From: Ophryocystis elektroscirrha
Lineage: Eukaryota > Apicomplexa > Conoidasida > Neogregarinorida > Ophryocystidae
Reading direction: 5' to 3'
NCBI GenBank assembly: GCA_030141585.1
Contig: JAQIFP010000003.1
Location: forward strand, 186,001 to 250,000
Length of the DNA stretch: 64,000 bases
Both the position numbers and the translations under genes were made by a program. Of the stretch, positions 61,485-64,000 are shown in pieces. The notes below the pieces were generated by a model. It did no database searches and was not told the origin of the DNA. It saw only the letters and a program-made list of their open reading frames with translations. Position 1 is the first letter of the stretch; every line of letters starts with the position of its first letter.

Positions 61485-62140
61485 TCAATGGATTTTTTTA
61501 TAAATATCAGACTGCTCTTCCAATAAAGCGTCTTGAGCAGAAAGTACACGTAAAATTGTTTGAATACTACTTTCTTGTATTTCTCCAGCTATTAGCAACT
61601 CATCCAATGCGTGATGCGCCTAAAGATATTTCATAGTGATTAGTCATATTTAAATAGCACTATGTTTGAACTGATTCAACTAATGATTTTTTATCTATAT
61701 TATTTCTTATATCTCCATATAAACATGTAGGTTGTCATATGTATTTCTTACTCGGTGAAAGCTGAAAATCAAATCTAATTCGCAGACGTTGCCAAAATAT
61801 CTAAAAATGAATTTAAATTATGACCGACAAAATACTTGTCTAATAATTCCACGTAGTGATGAATGACTCCTAAACTGAATAGCTCATTTTCTGTTTTATT
61901 AATGTATACAATAAAATATAAAGATGCGTATCTATATATATAATATTAAAATAAAATTTACCTTTTGTAAACTAATTTACCGTCTCTCCATTCAACGATG
62001 TTAGAGGCTCTAGGATTTCTAGTGGATACTGTTTGAAAGGCATGTTTGATAATGGATTGTCGTTCATTTTGAGGTGTGGGTGAGAAAAAGGCTGCTATAC
62101 GAGTTTTGCCTTGTCGGCTTAACGAAAGTAAAAAATGCAT
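61485..62140 (-). CDS. AP1S: AP-1 complex small subunit (sigma-1)
   Basis: The sigma subunit belongs to the core of clathrin adaptor AP-1, which sorts cargo between Golgi and endosomes. Four exons: [36 protein letters not shown]; then [20 protein letters not shown] and [12 protein letters not shown]; then [16 protein letters not shown]; then [20 protein letters not shown] and AQDALLEEQ. The blocks [18 protein letters not shown] and [16 protein letters not shown] fit AP-1 sigma; AP-2 would read NFVEFRNFKIIYRRYAGLYF and end near LLMLQSLE. Length is about 155 residues, as usual. Introns of roughly 30-35 nt separate exons 1-3, and a longer one (about 120 nt) precedes the last. The ATG chosen (62140) gives the family's normal N-terminus. 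Confidence 0.92.
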
Positions 62141-62466
62141 ATAAACCAACAAGAAATTTATGTTTTTTGAAACATTTGATGGTAGTAAAAAATTAATGAC
62201 GTGATATATGTATATATAAAAGGAGAACGATAGGTTGGCTTTGAAAAATTTATTTCTTTTAAAAATGATATGAATAATCTAATGTAATTTGTTATTTATT
62301 ATAAAAAATTATAACATACAATATAAAAAAAAAGACATTTTCCCAAAAGTTCATTTTCACTAATGTTTTGTTTAAAAATTAATATCATTAAATGAGTATA
62401 ACTTATTATACTAGCTGATGATAATAAGATATGGAGGAGAACTGTAAAACTGTATTTTTACTAAAT
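62141..62466. other. Intergenic region
   Basis: About 325 bp of AT-rich sequence with poly-A runs, upstream of AP-1 sigma and downstream of the laforin stop. Nothing recognisable was found. Confidence 0.65.
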
Positions 62467-63525
62467 TTAGCTTAGTTTTCTAACTAAAGAATTTTGAATT
62501 CCATCAAATTTGTAAAAAAAATCATTTACACCATAATTGAGAGCTACGTCATCAAATAAAGCTATTGGTCTTCGAGAACATACAATCATGTTTATTAATT
62601 TTAAAGGTAAACCCATTATACAGTGTAAATAACCACAAACGCATATAATACTTCTTCCAATTCCCGCATTACAATGTACATAAACATTTCTGCTATCAGG
62701 ACGATTTAATATTGCTGCTAATAGTAAAATGGATTGAGCCAAATTACGCCCTCTAGCTGTTCTACTGAAATCTTTAATAGGATGCCATACAAAACGCATA
62801 TTCAATGATTTATAAAACTTTGTTAATTTATTTGGTTCAGTATATGCTTCAGAATCATATGTTAAGAAGTGTTGTTGCAAATCTTCTAATGACTGGAAAC
62901 ACAATACATCGGTAACATTTTCTGCGTCGCGTAATTGTAGCACATCTTCAAATGTTTCAGGATATCTGCCCACATATATACGGTTTAGTATACGATCATA
63001 ATCAAATCTTCGATATTGCCGTTCATAAATCAACTGTAATTCTGGTGATCTCACATTCCTTTCTTGAAATGTCGCTATGGGTAGAATATATTCATCACAG
63101 GTTATATTTTCACTTGGGTTGAATAAATGAACTTTACATTTTTTTGATAATGAAGAGGAGCGGCTAAAAATAATGCATCTCAAAATATTCTCCTTTTCAA
63201 AAACTGAAGAATCTGGTAATTGTTCCATAAAATTATCTAAACAGCATACTGGCATTTCCAATTCATAATTTATCTTCTTAGGTTTCGTTACAGGCAATTC
63301 TGTTGATTCCCAACGATAAAATCTATAATGTATTGGTTCTGTAAGACCTTGTGTATCTATTGGTTCTACAACTGACCATAAAGATGTTTCATTGGGATGT
63401 TTAATATGATATGGCAATAACGCCACATCTTTTTTAAAAAAACCAGATTTACTGAAATATTCAATTCTAACCCCAAATCTAGCAGTAAGCTGCACTGATG
63501 ATATTACGGTAAATCGAAAATTCAT
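62467..63525 (-). CDS. Laforin-type glucan phosphatase (CBM20-like + dual-specificity phosphatase)
   Basis: Laforin removes phosphate from insoluble glycogen or starch-like glucans. This single exon gives about 352 residues (human 331). The N-terminal roughly 90 residues look like a CBM20 starch-binding domain: MNFRFTVISSVQ, LFGVRIEY-type strands, ETSLWSVV and IHYRFYRWEST, with the expected aromatic residues. The phosphatase starts at YDRILNRIYVGRYPETF. It includes the general-acid loop WHPIKDFSRTARGRN (Asp kept) and the catalytic YVHCNAGIGRSIICVCGYLH, with Cys near residue 285. It ends RRPIALFDDVALNYGVNDFF, KFDGIQNSLV. CNAGIGRS and the RRPA-type helix after it match the laforin signature, and the active site looks intact. 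It may contain fewer CBM20 residues than vertebrate forms. Frame upstream is open for 12 codons but no earlier ATG exists. Confidence 0.85.
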   Translation of the reverse strand: MNFRFTVISSVQLTARFGVRIEYFSKSGFFKKDVALLPYHIKHPNETSLWSVVEPIDTQGLTEPIHYRFYRWESTELPVTKPKKINYELEMPVCCLDNFMEQLPDSSVFEKENILRCIIFSRSSSLSKKCKVHLFNPSENITCDEYILPIATFQERNVRSPELQLIYERQYRRFDYDRILNRIYVGRYPETFEDVLQLRDAENVTDVLCFQSLEDLQQHFLTYDSEAYTEPNKLTKFYKSLNMRFVWHPIKDFSRTARGRNLAQSILLLAAILNRPDSRNVYVHCNAGIGRSIICVCGYLHCIMGLPLKLINMIVCSRRPIALFDDVALNYGVNDFFYKFDGIQNSLVRKLS

Positions 63526-63641
63526 TGCAGGTATACGACCAGATTTTAACGGGTACCGCAAAATTTTTGGATATGTCGTACGTATAGATTATGATAGATA
63601 AATACTTATTTTAATACATGAGCAAATGGGTGTCGGTACAG

Positions 63642-63660
63642 CTATATATATATATTTATA

Positions 63661-63693
<33 letters not shown>

Positions 63694-63694
63694 T
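63642..63694. repeat. (AT)n microsatellite upstream of the laforin gene
   Basis: About 53 bases of TA dinucleotides with a few interruptions, followed by a long T run. It lies in the intergenic space between laforin and the partial right-edge gene, which run on the same strand. It is the largest simple repeat outside introns here. Confidence 0.9.
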
Positions 63695-63862
63695 ATTTAA
63701 GAAAGTTTAAATTCTTTTTTTTTTTTTTAATATATAACTTGTGATTAAAATCGACTATCTTAGTTCAAATCTGAACCGAATAAATCGAATAAATTATAAA
63801 TAATGAACAATAGTATTTTATGTAATATAAGATAAAACTTATACGTAGTTAGTTATACGTAT

Positions 63863-64000
63863 CTAGTTTCCTAGTATTATGCCATCAAAGCGCTCACGAA
63901 ACCAACGCATAGCGTCTTCTTTATTTAATCTGTGTGTAGCTCCAACTCGAGCACGTTTAGCTTTGCGAACAGCAACACGTCGTCCAGGACGTGCAAGATG
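63863..64000 (-). CDS. C-terminal end of a very basic protein, cut by window edge
   Basis: The minus-strand frame is open from the edge to TAG at 63863: HLARPGRRVAVRKAKRARVG, ATHRLNKEDAMRWFRERFDG, IILGN. Its Arg/Lys/Ala composition and higher GC than the surroundings are typical of a ribosomal or nucleolar protein, and codon use looks like a highly expressed gene. I could not match it to a specific ribosomal protein. The frame is uninterrupted, so this is probably a real 3' exon. Confidence 0.55.
   Translation of the reverse strand, partial: HLARPGRRVAVRKAKRARVGATHRLNKEDAMRWFRERFDGIILGN

Noticed and set aside
61485..62140. AP-2 or AP-4 sigma
   Set aside because: [18 protein letters not shown] and the longer acidic C-terminus are AP-1-like.
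63642..63694. AT repeat as an origin or centromere element
   Set aside because: It is a short simple repeat of a type also present in an intron here; no other supporting feature.
1..64000. Mobile elements, CRISPR arrays, rRNA or tRNA genes
   Set aside because: No transposase, reverse transcriptase, terminal repeats, spaced direct repeats or conserved RNA sequences were recognised.

Overview
The window is nuclear DNA from a compact, strongly AT-rich, intron-rich eukaryote, almost certainly a protist. TAA, TAG and TGA all end confident genes, so the code is standard. Splice sites are canonical GT..AG, and many introns are only 26-35 nt. Genes lie on both strands, some with stop codons 1-4 bp apart. 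Cytosolic genes (uS14, eIF1, RPB8, EMG1, GRWD1, TMA7, Med14, Bud32) mark a complete nuclear gene set. A CEP76-like gene implies centrioles or basal bodies. A laforin-type phosphatase and a TPS/TPP-family protein suggest a lineage storing an insoluble starch-like glucan. An alveolate, perhaps an apicomplexan relative, is my best guess, but this is inference.

Layout: 1-8.2 kb, 3' part of a very large PLU-1-like protein (+). 8.3-9.5 kb, EMG1 (+), convergent with a TPS/TPP-family gene (9.5-15.6 kb, -). 15.7-16.8 kb, Bud32 (+), convergent with a 59-codon gene (-). 17.1-19.1 kb, a helical protein of unknown role (-). 19.3-32.3 kb, a giant many-exon protein, possibly a bridge-like lipid-transfer protein (-). 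32.7-36.2 kb, a housekeeping cluster: TMA7-like (-), GRWD1 (-), RPB8 (+), eIF1 (-). 37-40.4 kb, a CELF-like two-RRM protein (-). 41.2-44.0 kb, a coiled-coil protein (+). 44.1-44.5 kb, a 100-N assembly gap between identical 127-bp flanks. 44.4-45.3 kb, Bax inhibitor-1 (-). 45.4-50.6 kb, a small gene and a CEP76-like gene (+). 50.9-53.1 kb, uS14 and three unknown or weakly recognised small genes. 53.5-60.3 kb, Med14 (+). 60.3-63.5 kb, a secreted protein, AP-1 sigma and laforin (all -). The right edge cuts a basic protein (-).

The most notable gene is the TPS/TPP-family protein. The known catalytic positions of both its glycosyltransferase and its HAD phosphatase domain are largely replaced, while both folds stay recognisable across cleanly spliced exons. 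It looks like a double pseudoenzyme behind a long disordered N-terminus. It shares the window with a catalytically intact laforin, so glucan or trehalose signalling is a reasonable theme. No mobile elements, CRISPR arrays, tRNA or rRNA genes were recognised. Gene models were spliced by eye; exon limits in the longest genes are approximate.
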